The notes beneath the pieces were generated by a model that made no database searches, was not told the origin of the DNA, and saw nothing but the letters and a program-made list of their open reading frames with translations. A stretch of 64,000 nucleotides of DNA from Acinetobacter sp. XH1741 (lineage in GTDB: Bacteria; Pseudomonadota; Gammaproteobacteria; Pseudomonadales; Moraxellaceae), in the NCBI RefSeq assembly GCF_041021895.1, contig NZ_CP157428.1:3038001-3102000 (forward strand). Direction: 5' to 3'. Below, one piece after another: positions 34,114-42,185 of the stretch. The first letter of the stretch is position 1, and every line of letters begins with the position of its first letter. Position numbers and translations under genes: made by a program.

Positions 34114-35195
34114 AATCCCAACCTCTTAAACATTTCTTCATCAAGCTTTTTGAGCTCAGCAAGTGTGAATGGCTGACCTGTTAAAGGGTCAACAAACTTA
34201 TCAAGAGAATATTTACCCTCTTTAAATAACTTGTATCGAGATGGACCAAGCCAAGACTTTTGGAAAGCTGCATCCTGTTTATCAAACCAACCTTTGAAGG
34301 TTGTGTTCGAATCAACTACGCCGATTTCACCTTCACCATTTAACTTGTTATTGAATGGTCGCTTGCCAATGGTTTTACCCTGTTCATCTGTGACAGGAAT
34401 AAGAATAGATCGGCAGTTTGGGTGAAGTGGTGGTACTGGATGAGGTTCATCTTTTTTATAGACCTTATCTGAAAAGCCCATACAGATTTTAGAAGTACGA
34501 CTATCTAGTGTCGCAATGAACTTCACATACTCAACACCAATAGCAGTGTATGTTTCATTCAAAGCCACATTAGATACATGGCTTCGCGCAGTACGGACCA
34601 TGGTAGATATCTGTGATCGACTTTGATCTAGCAAACCATCCTGATAATTGAGGACCTTCTTACCCTTAATTCGCTGAATGATCTGTTGGTTAGTCTGATC
34701 TTTTGATAAGCCATCCCGAATGACTTGCTCAACTCTAAGGCGGGTGTCATCGGCAATTCGAGCAAAGATAGAATCAAGCAGCACACCACCACTTAACGGG
34801 GCTTTCTTTGCTTTATTAAGCAATGTATTGCCATTTGGCTCTATTCGCTTCTCAGCAAGAGTTTTAGCTTGATATGAAGCTTCATATACCGCCAATGCCG
34901 TTGCGCTTACAGAGAAGCTCTCAATAAGCGTTGACGCTACCGTACTTTGCCATGATTGGATAACTGTCCGAATCTCTTTTAAAGCAGGTGTTGTGTATTG
35001 TCCTGCCATCAAAGCCGATCTTTCAGCATCGCTTAACTCATCTAGCAAATCTCTAAGCTGTGACAGCATATCGCCCGATATTGAATCAAACTGAGAAACA
35101 AGCTTTGTGATTTCACTAGATGACAAGCGATAAAGATAAGCTTGATGAGAGACTAAAGCATCAAGTAGTGCTTGTTGTGACAACTGGCTGTTCAT
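34110..35195 (-). CDS. Phage head morphogenesis protein (SPP1 gp7 / Mu F type)
   Basis: 361 aa. The long helical N-terminal region is followed by the family core: ISTMVRTARSHVSNVALNET near 190, EYVKFIATLDSRTSKICM near 225 and HPVPPLHPNCRSILIPV near 250, which form the Mu-F-like domain. These minor head proteins associate with the portal and are often ejected with DNA. The gene lies directly after the portal gene. Confidence 0.88.
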   Translation of the reverse strand: MNSQLSQQALLDALVSHQAYLYRLSSSEITKLVSQFDSISGDMLSQLRDLLDELSDAERSALMAGQYTTPALKEIRTVIQSWQSTVASTLIESFSVSATALAVYEASYQAKTLAEKRIEPNGNTLLNKAKKAPLSGGVLLDSIFARIADDTRLRVEQVIRDGLSKDQTNQQIIQRIKGKKVLNYQDGLLDQSRSQISTMVRTARSHVSNVALNETYTAIGVEYVKFIATLDSRTSKICMGFSDKVYKKDEPHPVPPLHPNCRSILIPVTDEQGKTIGKRPFNNKLNGEGEIGVVDSNTTFKGWFDKQDAAFQKSWLGPSRYKLFKEGKYSLDKFVDPLTGQPFTLAELKKLDEEMFKRLGL

Positions 35196-35211
35196 TTGTC
35201 ACTCCTGCGAT

Positions 35212-36618
35212 TTAAACCACCATAGGTCTATTGACTGACTCGCTTTCTATGCGTGTTTGCTCATCTTCATAGCTAATTTCTGGAACTTTCCCAGTAGTAA
35301 GCAATTCATGGAATGTTTCCATACTCATGCGACTAGCAAGAACCATTTCCCAATAGAACTTAAGCGTATCAAGGTCAATCTTGCCTTTAGCGAAATCTTG
35401 TTTAATTGTGAGTTTCGCTTTAGATCCACTTCCGTAGTATGCAGCACACCATTTAAGTGCATATTCCATCGCCTCATTGGTATTCGCCACACACAAAGAA
35501 AGGACACTATACTGAGCCAGCTTTTCATTATTTGATTGGGTAGCAGTCTTATTGACTTGTTCAGTCTCAAGAATCTTTGCTCCCATCGCCTGCATGTACT
35601 TTTCTTTAGCATCCATAGCCTGTTTTGCTAAGGTGCTTTCAGTGACTTGCTTGTAGTCAAATGATGAGCCTTTCGGAAGCATTAAAGGATTCTTAGAACC
35701 TAAGCGAACACCATTTTTCTGCAACCAGTCGCGCCAACCTTCATCAAGTTCATTAATAACTGGTTGGGCTTGACCACAAATGAAAACCATCTCTTCATAG
35801 CTTGCGCTGTTCTGATAGTGGGCCAAGTTCATAGTGACAATTGGTTCTAATGGGATCGGGTCAATATTCCAATCATTAGCCAAAGACCCCAAAGGAATAA
35901 AAGGAATTTCATTCCATCTTTGGCCTAATGAATTCGTTGGATAGAAGGCATCCCCGCCCTGTAGTTCTCCTGACTTATCTGTATAAACTTGAACGTTATA
36001 TTCATTCTTTTCATCAAGGCGAAGTACGCGGTAGATATTGATTTCTTTCTTAGAGAATTCGTCTTCTGGATCTTTTTCTGTGGACTTCTCATGCAAGACA
36101 ATGAGTTCAGGCTTATAGACCGAACCAACTCGCTTTAGACTCCAATTGATAATACTCAACGATTCATAAAAAACGATCGTTGGCCGAATCCCTAAGCTCT
36201 CTGCCTGCTGCACAGACACATTGCCGTCAGTAGTTGGATAATCAACAAATAAACCACCACGTGCATGTTTAAGCTGACCTTGCAAGGCAGATTGTGCAAC
36301 TTGGTAAATTGACTTACCTGTACCATCTGCATCGTATTTAAGAAAATCCATTCCATCTGGTTCGAATGTTGGATCCTCTGCAAATACCACGCCCACCATC
36401 TTGTTTAATGTGTCTTTAGAAATCTCATAGAACACAGCACGGGTTAAATAAGCCAAATAATATTGATCATTCTGCGTTAAATCAGACGATACATTGGGTT
36501 TTGGTAAATAAAGTTCGCCACGCTTCTTAACCGTGGCAGAACCATCACAGACATCGTCGATAGTTTCCCAACGCTTTTTCATGTCTGCATAAGCTTGATG
36601 TTCAGTATTAACTGGCAT
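35212..36618 (-). CDS. Portal protein (DUF4055 family)
   Basis: 468 aa. The pattern GELYLPKPNVSSDLTQNDQY, YLAYLTRAVFYEISKDTLNK and MVGVVFAEDPTFE in the first 130 residues, and LEPIVTMNLAHYQNSASYEE near 265, match the DUF4055 portal family. The dodecamer forms the DNA channel at the head vertex and docks the terminase. The gene overlaps the terminase stop by one base. Confidence 0.85.
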   Translation of the reverse strand: MPVNTEHQAYADMKKRWETIDDVCDGSATVKKRGELYLPKPNVSSDLTQNDQYYLAYLTRAVFYEISKDTLNKMVGVVFAEDPTFEPDGMDFLKYDADGTGKSIYQVAQSALQGQLKHARGGLFVDYPTTDGNVSVQQAESLGIRPTIVFYESLSIINWSLKRVGSVYKPELIVLHEKSTEKDPEDEFSKKEINIYRVLRLDEKNEYNVQVYTDKSGELQGGDAFYPTNSLGQRWNEIPFIPLGSLANDWNIDPIPLEPIVTMNLAHYQNSASYEEMVFICGQAQPVINELDEGWRDWLQKNGVRLGSKNPLMLPKGSSFDYKQVTESTLAKQAMDAKEKYMQAMGAKILETEQVNKTATQSNNEKLAQYSVLSLCVANTNEAMEYALKWCAAYYGSGSKAKLTIKQDFAKGKIDLDTLKFYWEMVLASRMSMETFHELLTTGKVPEISYEDEQTRIESESVNRPMVV

Positions 36619-38111
36619 TAGTAAACCATTCCTATATCTAGTGTTTTTGCAACTACCTTTTTACCCATAGCGACAGCAAACATACGGAACCCATCTGCAC
36701 CATGAGAGTGAATGTCATGAAGTGGGTTGTCCTTCCAACATCCAAGTTTGTCATTCCACTCTTTTCGATAGTTCTCAAGATGAGTAATGCCCTCAGCACA
36801 TTTGTATTCATCAAATTCGCATAAAGGCAGAATCTCACGGACCTGCTCGATACCATCCATTACGGTGATACTTGGCACCACTTCGAAATTGACTGAGTAC
36901 TTCTCCCCGTCATCGAGCACATAGCCCTCTTTGGCAATGTCAAGACGAGACTTACCATCATTCATAAGAGAACGGTTTTTGATGTCGTGTGGAGCGTAAT
37001 GCTTGCTGTACTTGTAGCCTTTGTCTTTAAGCACTTTGAAATAGTGCCGCATACCTTCGCCTGAGTTTTCGTAGTAATCAATTACCTGATAGCAAGTATC
37101 TGATAGCTTTCGAATAAACCAGATCACCATAGAATCTGAGACACCCAAGTCCCAGAACGTCATCACAGGCAAGTGATCATTAGCTGGCAATGCACCAATA
37201 CGTTTATTGGCATACAAGAACTTAAATTGATTCTTGTAGTAAGCGCCTTCAACAGACTGAGCAAAAGCTTCACTAGGAATACTTGGATATTCCCGCTTCA
37301 TATCCTCGCCAAGAGTTTTCTCTTTTGAGTGATACCAAGCCCTTTGCTTTGGCGTTGTTTTAATCTTGTGCTTAACTTCCAGTTCTTCAAAGTATTGAAC
37401 TAGGCGCTGTGGGAGTTCTTCAGTTGGTTCAATTTCATAATCAGCATTCTTCCACCAAGAAAAGAAAAAGAACTTCCAATCAAGTGGGCTTAGTTTTTTG
37501 CTGAGTAGTAATAACTTTTCTGCCAATTGGCAGAATTCGTAGAAGTAACCGCTTTTACCCTCTGCTGTACTTTCGAGTGTGATACGACCTTTAAGGCTTA
37601 CTGCTTCAAATGCACCAGTAACAATCTCACGTGCTTTATCTGGGAACTTCGCACAAATCTTACCGAACTCAGACACATGTAATCGGTCTAAAGTTCCACC
37701 ACGAAATGAAGTTGAAACGGTAATTGAGCCACCTTTGCTAAAAACAAGCTCATCTTTAGTTTGAATCTCTAAAGGATTGGCTGCTTTGATAAGGTGTGGC
37801 AAGCGATCGTAAGCGTACTTAACCTTTTCACGGAACAGACGCTTAGCATCATGTAATGTATGGGCAATCAAAGCACACTTATCAGACATGAACAATGCAG
37901 CATCTAACTGAATCATGCACATCTCAGTGGTAAAACCTAACTGACGTGCCTTTAAGATGATGTTACGTGTCCATTCGTTTTCGAAGTATTCAAGCTGTTC
38001 AAGTGTCATCTTGAACTTAACTTGTTTGCCTTCCTTATTCGTAATGTAGTAAAGATTATTTAAGCGCCAGTGCTGATCAATAAGTTTTGCTCTATGCTCA
38101 GGTTTAAGCAT
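36618..38111 (-). CDS. Terminase large subunit
   Basis: 497 aa. The ATPase domain begins with an atypical Walker A-like LKARQLGFTTEMCMIQLDA near residue 55. The nuclease domain has catalytic-type Asp residues in VMTFWDLGVSDSMVIWF near 318 and a HAPHDIKNRS-like segment near 370. It translocates and cuts concatemeric DNA during packaging. It lies between the small subunit and portal, the standard order. Confidence 0.9.
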   Translation of the reverse strand: MLKPEHRAKLIDQHWRLNNLYYITNKEGKQVKFKMTLEQLEYFENEWTRNIILKARQLGFTTEMCMIQLDAALFMSDKCALIAHTLHDAKRLFREKVKYAYDRLPHLIKAANPLEIQTKDELVFSKGGSITVSTSFRGGTLDRLHVSEFGKICAKFPDKAREIVTGAFEAVSLKGRITLESTAEGKSGYFYEFCQLAEKLLLLSKKLSPLDWKFFFFSWWKNADYEIEPTEELPQRLVQYFEELEVKHKIKTTPKQRAWYHSKEKTLGEDMKREYPSIPSEAFAQSVEGAYYKNQFKFLYANKRIGALPANDHLPVMTFWDLGVSDSMVIWFIRKLSDTCYQVIDYYENSGEGMRHYFKVLKDKGYKYSKHYAPHDIKNRSLMNDGKSRLDIAKEGYVLDDGEKYSVNFEVVPSITVMDGIEQVREILPLCEFDEYKCAEGITHLENYRKEWNDKLGCWKDNPLHDIHSHGADGFRMFAVAMGKKVVAKTLDIGMVY

Positions 38112-38123
38112 ACGCCCTCCTCA

Positions 38124-38639
38124 TTAATCCTCTTTGCTTAATTCATCCATCAAGCTTGAAAGTGACTCAATTTCCAATTTGCCCGAATGCTCCACCTTGT
38201 CTTTAAATGCACCTACAGAGATGTGCTTACCCAATAACTCAAGATTCTTAACCTTATCAGGCCACTTGATCTTTTTAAGCCAACCTTCGCCATCATCCAT
38301 ACTGATTGTTTCGATGTTTGATATGTATTGACGCCAAATCTTAGGCCAATCGCGCAACGGCTTAACATTGCTATCATCGTCCATGATGTCTAATACATCC
38401 ATCTGGTCAATTTCGACTAGGCGCTTTAAGACATAATCAGCATCAATCTGGACGCGCTCAGAACGCTCTTTTAGTGCGTCTTGGATAGCTTTTGCGATAC
38501 TAGGTTTTGCTAGGTTTTCAGCACCAATCTCATTAGCAGTCTTTTCGCTATAACCTGCTCGAATTGCTGCTTGGGTTGCATTCAGGTCTATCAGATATTC
38601 TTCGACAAACCTTTGCTGTTTAGGCGTTAGGTTCGCCAT
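38124..38639 (-). CDS. Terminase small subunit
   Basis: 171 aa, Terminase_2 family: LTPKQQRFVEEYLIDLNATQ, then AAIRAGYSEKTANEIGAENL, is the standard helix-turn-helix N-terminus that recognises the packaging site. A helical oligomerisation region follows (ALKERSERVQIDADYVLKRL). It is located 12 bp before the large subunit gene. Confidence 0.92.
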   Translation of the reverse strand: MANLTPKQQRFVEEYLIDLNATQAAIRAGYSEKTANEIGAENLAKPSIAKAIQDALKERSERVQIDADYVLKRLVEIDQMDVLDIMDDDSNVKPLRDWPKIWRQYISNIETISMDDGEGWLKKIKWPDKVKNLELLGKHISVGAFKDKVEHSGKLEIESLSSLMDELSKED

Positions 38640-38642
38640 GAA

Positions 38643-38906
38643 TTATTCCTCAATCTCAATATATTTATAGAAAGGTTTTTTTAGTTCACCGGTAGCAATG
38701 TGCCTATATGCTGGAGTGTAATTTCTATTGAAAATACCAATAGTATTTATGAATATAATGTAAATACGTTCAAGCAAAATAAACAACCAGTTAAACCCAT
38801 ATCTGCCCACCCGATACGGACAACCAAACTCATCACGGCCATAAATCATGGGGCAAACAAAAAACCAACCGTAGTGCTTAAACTCTACTTTTATTTTGTT
38901 TTTCAT
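38643..38906 (-). CDS. Small membrane-associated hypothetical protein
   Basis: 87 aa from ATG 38906 (AAGGGGTGCG upstream). It contains one hydrophobic segment, NWLFILLERIYIIFINTIGIF, near residues 39-59, and a Tyr-rich soluble part. Not recognised. It lies between ninB-like and terminase genes at the early/late junction. Confidence 0.55.
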   Translation of the reverse strand: MKNKIKVEFKHYGWFFVCPMIYGRDEFGCPYRVGRYGFNWLFILLERIYIIFINTIGIFNRNYTPAYRHIATGELKKPFYKYIEIEE

Positions 38907-38915
38907 ACGCACCCC

Positions 38916-39401
38916 TTACTGTTCTCTCAAATACTTCAAATCATCTGGACAAGTCAGCTTCACACCGTCTTTCAAGCACCACACCTCAATATCAGTTAAG
39001 AATTCAGCCATCTGCTTTGTTGTGGCTTCTGTGATGCTCATTCGATTTGATACAAACTGTCTTAATGGTTCGTAGCCTGTGCTACCCGATTCTTTAAGCT
39101 CTCGCATTACTTTGAATGTTTCTGGATACTCACCAACATTGTCACGGTTATAAATAATCGAAAGGTATTTATATTTAAAGAATGCAGACGCTTCCTCTTT
39201 ATCTAGTCCGCGCTGTTTGCCGTACTCAGTCATCCAAAGCCAATATAATCTTCGTTGTGCTGCTGAAAGGCTTTCTTGCTTACATGTGATAGTAACAACT
39301 AAAGGCTTCCCTTCGTTCGCAGCCTTTGCATGATTATTATTCAGATAGCCAATTACATAGTTGATGTCAGAATGGTTTTTGATGACGAATCGTGGTTCCA
39401 T
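38916..39401 (-). CDS. ninB: NinB-like recombination protein
   Basis: 161 aa. The sequence SLSAAQRRLYWLWMTEYGKQ near 50-70 and the C-terminal QMAEFLTDIEVWCLKDGVKL are typical of lambda NinB (Orf), which loads recombinases onto SSB-coated DNA. NinB genes lie in the ninR-like region between replication and Q or terminase, as here. It is directly followed by small ORFs and terminase. Confidence 0.8.
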   Translation of the reverse strand: MEPRFVIKNHSDINYVIGYLNNNHAKAANEGKPLVVTITCKQESLSAAQRRLYWLWMTEYGKQRGLDKEEASAFFKYKYLSIIYNRDNVGEYPETFKVMRELKESGSTGYEPLRQFVSNRMSITEATTKQMAEFLTDIEVWCLKDGVKLTCPDDLKYLREQ

Positions 39402-39680
39402 TTAAAACACCTCATCATCTTTAAGATTAAGCATCCGCTCTGTTTTTTCTAACCACTGATCGAATAGAGCTTCAGATTCTTGTCTCGTGCCTAATTGGTA
39501 GGTATCGAATAGGAAATGGCATTTGTAGCAGAGAGGCACTGTAAACTCATCTGAGGCTTTTATTCCTTTTCCCTTCCCATGCTTACCAGAATTAGAATGT
39601 GCGGCTTGGCTTGGTGCTGGTGCACCACATCTCATGCATGGCAGCTTGCGTACTTCGGCTAATCGTTTGGAGTCACGCAC
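39402..39680 (-). CDS. Small HNH-type nuclease (DUF968/NinG-like)
   Basis: 92 aa with a GTG start overlapping the upstream stop by 8 bp. A zinc-finger HNH motif is clear: [16 protein letters not shown] near 13-28, then [12 protein letters not shown] near 49-60. Small nucleases of this type in ninR regions are thought to act on recombination intermediates. Adjacent to NinB, so a recombination role is likely. Confidence 0.75.
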   Translation of the reverse strand: MRDSKRLAEVRKLPCMRCGAPAPSQAAHSNSGKHGKGKGIKASDEFTVPLCYKCHFLFDTYQLGTRQESEALFDQWLEKTERMLNLKDDEVF

Positions 39681-39843
39681 TCAACATAGACCGTAAATTA
39701 TTAATCTTGTTTTTCAATCGCATTATGATGCGGTCTATAACAAGCATTTCTTCGCGGCTTAACCCAGTGCGAGACAAGTTCTGGTAGCGGCTTAATTCAT
39801 CCGAATATTTGTTAAGATTTCTCTTAGCTTCGCTTGTATCCAT
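39673..39843 (-). CDS. Small helical hypothetical protein
   Basis: 56 aa starting after GGGGTGAAC. It is strongly helical and basic ([20 protein letters not shown] at the start, [14 protein letters not shown] near the end). It overlaps the HNH gene start, so it is probably translated as part of this operon. Function unknown. Confidence 0.55.
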   Translation of the reverse strand: MDTSEAKRNLNKYSDELSRYQNLSRTGLSREEMLVIDRIIMRLKNKINNLRSMLSA

Positions 39844-39860
39844 GTTCACCCCAAAAAAGA

Positions 39861-39892
39861 AAGCCCCTCAACATCCAGAATGCGAGGGGCTT
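39861..39892 (-). terminator. Intrinsic terminator downstream of the zinc-ribbon ORF
   Basis: AAGCCCCTC/GAGGGGCTT 9-bp stem, then TTCTTTTTTGG on the minus strand. It separates the tRNA/zinc-ribbon segment from the ninB-like genes. Confidence 0.85.
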
Positions 39893-39913
39893 TGTTTGCC
39901 GTAATACGTTCGG

Positions 39914-40030
39914 CTAATTCGCGTAATTGTCTCGACGCTTTCCACACTTACGACACTCAACCTGAACGAAAATATCAGACTCATAATCGTAGTGATGAAA
40001 GCAGAATAGGCGCTTTAGGAACTGGAGCAT
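39914..40030 (-). CDS. Tiny zinc-ribbon-like protein
   Basis: 38 aa from ATG 40030, with AGGAGATCCGC upstream. Pattern: basic helix MLQFLKRLFCFHHYDYE, then VECRKCGKRRD. Two Cys plus His/Cys upstream could bind zinc. A longer frame through the two tRNA genes exists but is not credible. Similar tiny Cys/His proteins are common in Acinetobacter phages; role unknown. Confidence 0.55.
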   Translation of the reverse strand: MLQFLKRLFCFHHYDYESDIFVQVECRKCGKRRDNYAN

Positions 40031-40047
40031 GCGGATCTCCTGAATTT

Positions 40048-40124
40048 TGGTGGGCCCGATCAGATTCGAACTGATTATCTCCCCGTTATGAGCGGGACGC
40101 TTATACCACTTAAGCTTAAGACCC
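40048..40124 (-). tRNA. Phage tRNA with CAT anticodon (Met or Ile2)
   Basis: A 77-nt cloverleaf on the minus strand: 5' GGGTCTT, D-arm with AGTGGT, anticodon loop CTCATAA in stem TCCCG/CGGGG, T-loop GTTCGAATC, 3' end CGGGCCC A plus CCA. The acceptor stem has G-U pairs and one mismatch. CAT can be elongator Met or lysidine-modified Ile; I cannot tell which. Confidence 0.85.
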
Positions 40125-40126
40125 AT

Positions 40127-40201
40127 TGGCACGCCATGTAGGACTCGAACCCACACCACCGATTTTGGAGACCGATGCTCTACCAGTTGAGCTAATGACG
40201 C
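40127..40201 (-). tRNA. Phage tRNA-Trp (anticodon CCA)
   Basis: A 75-nt cloverleaf on the minus strand: acceptor GCGTCAT/ATGGCGT (with G-U pairs), D-arm GCTCAACTGGTAGAGC, anticodon loop CTCCAAA, T-loop GGGTTCGAGTCC and encoded CCA. It is two bases from the next tRNA, so both are probably cut from one late transcript. Confidence 0.9.
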
Positions 40202-40204
40202 ATT

Positions 40205-40233
40205 AAAAAAGGGCATGGCGAATTGCCACACCC
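40205..40233 (-). terminator. Intrinsic terminator just upstream of the phage tRNAs
   Basis: The minus strand has GGGTGTGGC AATTC GCCATGCCC (9 pairs including G-U) followed by TTTTTT. It is well placed to be the Q-responsive tR' terminator of a late leader. Confidence 0.75.
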
Positions 40234-40440
40234 TTGCCTTAGATTACGATATTGACCAGCTCGGCAACTGATCTACCGCTACTCACAATCACACACACCT
40301 AACATGCACGGTCTGCTTTACTTGCTTTCAATCCTCTTTAGGTCGGGGCGCTACTCCCTAGTCTGAATTCCCGAAGGAGGTTTACTCGAAGGCATGTTCC
40401 ACTGGTCAGCACTCCAGCAGGGTAATTGTCTTTTTATAGA
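40234..40440 (-). other. Non-coding leader between Q and the tRNAs
   Basis: About 200 bp with no convincing ORF, between two minus-strand terminators (40445-40468 and 40205-40233). The composition is less AT-rich than flanking gaps and contains several short inverted repeats. By position it matches the lambda pR'-tR' leader on which Q loads; a promoter could not be placed with confidence. Confidence 0.45.
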
Positions 40441-40444
40441 CAAC

Positions 40445-40468
40445 AAAAAAGCCCACCGTTTGGCGAGC
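40445..40468 (-). terminator. Intrinsic terminator after the Q-like gene
   Basis: The minus strand has GCTCGCC AAAC GGTGGGC (with two G-U pairs) followed by TTTTTTGTTG, ~85 bp beyond the Q-like stop. Confidence 0.7.
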
Positions 40469-40551
40469 TTCTTTAAGATCAGTGACACTTACTTACACTT
40501 CGCACCACTCTAACATAAATATGCCATATAACTTGCGCAAGGTCAACCTGA

Positions 40552-41088
40552 TTACTTGTCTCTATTCTTTAAGTCAAAACGAATGAATGGGTATCTACAA
40601 TGCATAGCTGCTAAACCACAGCGAACATCTTCACGAGCATCGTGTTGGGTACGGAGAATGGTTGGGTTATCTACACGCCCTACTTTAATCACCATGTCTG
40701 ACCATGAGTTACCATAAAGATAGCGATCAATCACAGCATCAAGCCACTCATCAAGGATTTCTGACTGTCCTTGCATATCCAGGATAAGACGCTGAACTGC
40801 ACGCGCTTCATTGTCCGTAATTTCACATGTAATCCCCTTGCCTCGCACTTTGGGCATAGGCGTATCATCATCAGAACACAACCAATCTGCTATGATCTGC
40901 TCTTTGCCTTTCACTTCTTGCTTACGCTTCTTAGCAGCCTGATCCATAGCGACAGCAATCGGATTTATGCTCTTACCACAAGTTCCAGAGTTTGAGTACA
41001 TCCAAGCCCCAAACTGATAAAGCCATTCTTCTAGACTGTATTTAGTCCAGTCTGTTGTTTGCATAATGTGATTCACTGTCGCATTCAT
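40552..41088 (-). CDS. Antitermination protein Q-like
   Basis: 178 aa. The start SLEEWLYQFGAWMYSNSGT resembles the N-terminus of lambdoid Q-type antiterminators (LEEWLxxWGxWxR), with a helical DNA-binding-like centre (DNEARAVQRLILDMQGQSEI) and end (AREDVRCGLAAMHCRYPFIR). It is the last gene before the tRNA/late leader, exactly where Q lies. It should let RNA polymerase read through the many terminators in the late operon. The assignment rests on weak sequence resemblance plus strong context. Confidence 0.65.
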   Translation of the reverse strand: MNATVNHIMQTTDWTKYSLEEWLYQFGAWMYSNSGTCGKSINPIAVAMDQAAKKRKQEVKGKEQIIADWLCSDDDTPMPKVRGKGITCEITDNEARAVQRLILDMQGQSEILDEWLDAVIDRYLYGNSWSDMVIKVGRVDNPTILRTQHDAREDVRCGLAAMHCRYPFIRFDLKNRDK

Positions 41089-41098
41089 ACCCTTACCC

Positions 41099-41260
41099 CT
41101 ACTTAAATACCGAACAACTGAATTGAGTGCCTCTTACCCAAAATACTTCTTGGTTCTTGCATACCGACTTAGCATTTAAGACAGTCCCACCTATCCCAAT
41201 CACCAACAAAAGCACGCAAAATACAACCCAAAGTAGTTCATAGTTAATATTCTTTTTCAT
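41099..41260 (-). CDS. Small single-pass membrane protein
   Basis: 53 aa. It has an N-terminal basic residue cluster (MKKNINYE), one helix ELLWVVFCVLLLVIGIGG, and a C-terminal part with two Cys (KSVCKNQEVFWV, FSC). The ATG overlaps the upstream stop by ATGA, so it is likely translated. Function unknown. Confidence 0.55.
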   Translation of the reverse strand: MKKNINYELLWVVFCVLLLVIGIGGTVLNAKSVCKNQEVFWVRGTQFSCSVFK

Positions 41261-41661
41261 CACGCCACCTTCGCCCTTTCCATTGCTAGTTCAATCCACT
41301 TGAGCACTAGACCTTCTTTCACTTGATTTGTAGTGCCACGAATTACAGTCCAACCCATTGCAGCTGCTGTAGAGTATTTCTCGCAGTCATCTGTGTAGCC
41401 TTGACCACGCGTATGACGACCATTGCAAAATGCTCCACCCTCTACTTCGACTAGGATTTGATAACCCTCAATTCGAAAATCTGCCTTCCAACGTCTATCT
41501 GGGTTAAAACGAAACTCTTGCTCGTAACCAATCTTCATGATGTCTAGTTGGCTGCAAAGCATTTGCTCGCCTTTACTGACAGGTTTCTTAAACTTAGGTG
41601 GCACGCGAGAACGCGCCACCGGTTGTGAATTTCTTCTTTGATCCTCTTTGAATGTGGTCAT
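41260..41661 (-). CDS. PD-(D/E)XK endonuclease-like protein (DUF559/VSR-like)
   Basis: 133 aa. Core motif: SKGEQMLCSQLDIMKIGYEQ, then FRFNPDRRWKADFRIEGYQI and LVEVEGGAF, with Asp of KADF and Glu of VEVEGG in the right order for a restriction-endonuclease-like fold; GWTVIRGTTNQV follows. Small nucleases of this class in phages can process branched DNA, and one before Q may act as a Holliday junction resolvase. GGGGGTGACCA lies before the ATG. Confidence 0.65.
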   Translation of the reverse strand: MTTFKEDQRRNSQPVARSRVPPKFKKPVSKGEQMLCSQLDIMKIGYEQEFRFNPDRRWKADFRIEGYQILVEVEGGAFCNGRHTRGQGYTDDCEKYSTAAAMGWTVIRGTTNQVKEGLVLKWIELAMERAKVA

Positions 41662-41664
41662 TGG

Positions 41665-41763
41665 TCACCCCCAGACAAACCAACCAACAAGCAGACCTAG
41701 TGAAAACACTAGGCTTACTATGATGAAAAGCCATAAGTAAACTGCACCCATAATGTCAGGCAT
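41665..41763 (-). CDS. 32-aa single-helix membrane peptide
   Basis: 32 aa, nearly all membrane helix (MGAVYLWLFIIVSLVFSLGL within it, ending GWFVWG). The start codon overlaps the upstream stop (8 bp) and the stop is 3 bp before the nuclease ATG, whose ribosome site lies inside it, so the spacing fits a real gene. Function unknown. Confidence 0.5.
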   Translation of the reverse strand: MPDIMGAVYLWLFIIVSLVFSLGLLVGWFVWG

Positions 41764-42184
41764 TTTCTTCCCCTTTGAGCGCTTGCTCTAACTCATCCCG
41801 TGCTTCTTTAGCTTTTCCTACCCACAACATTGACTCCAAGCCTGTTTCACCCATGTACTTCTGATCAAACCAGGCTAGAGCTTTTAATGATGCTGCTTCT
41901 AAAGAATCCACCCGCTTTTGCAGCTCGTCACGTTCAAGTCTCAAATCCGAAATCTTTGTGTATCCTTTGATTGTTTCTTCTCTTTGAGCTTCTAGATCTT
42001 GTTGCAGCTCCTCCACTTTCGCTTGCTGTGACTGTCTGCCTGCTTCAAAATAATATTCATAATCTGCTTGGTTCTGCTCTATATCCCATTCAGCTAAATC
42101 TACTTGTCTATTTTTACCAAGCTTGATTAATTCTTTAGCTAAGCTATCTTTATGGTGTTGTAGCGCTTCTTCAAACTTATCCAT
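41756..42184 (-). CDS. Coiled-coil hypothetical protein
   Basis: 142 aa, start at ATG 42184 (GAGGGATGTTTGA upstream); ATG 42193 is also in frame. Long amphipathic helices, especially QQAKVEELQQDLEAQREET and LRLERDELQKRVDSLEAASL near 60-100, suggest a dimeric coiled coil. Similar Gln/Glu-rich proteins are frequent in the early regions of Acinetobacter prophages. Function unknown. Confidence 0.6.
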   Translation of the reverse strand: MDKFEEALQHHKDSLAKELIKLGKNRQVDLAEWDIEQNQADYEYYFEAGRQSQQAKVEELQQDLEAQREETIKGYTKISDLRLERDELQKRVDSLEAASLKALAWFDQKYMGETGLESMLWVGKAKEARDELEQALKGEENA

Positions 42185-42185
42185 C

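Noticed and set aside
39914-40231. A 105-aa protein spanning the two tRNA genes
   Set aside because: The upstream two thirds translate antisense-free tRNA sequence in the same strand and lack a ribosome site; only the last 38 codons with AGGAG upstream were kept.
40395-40515. A ~39-codon plus-strand ORF with a GGAGG site near 40380
   Set aside because: It runs through a minus-strand terminator, has no neighbours on its strand, and the composition is not protein-like.
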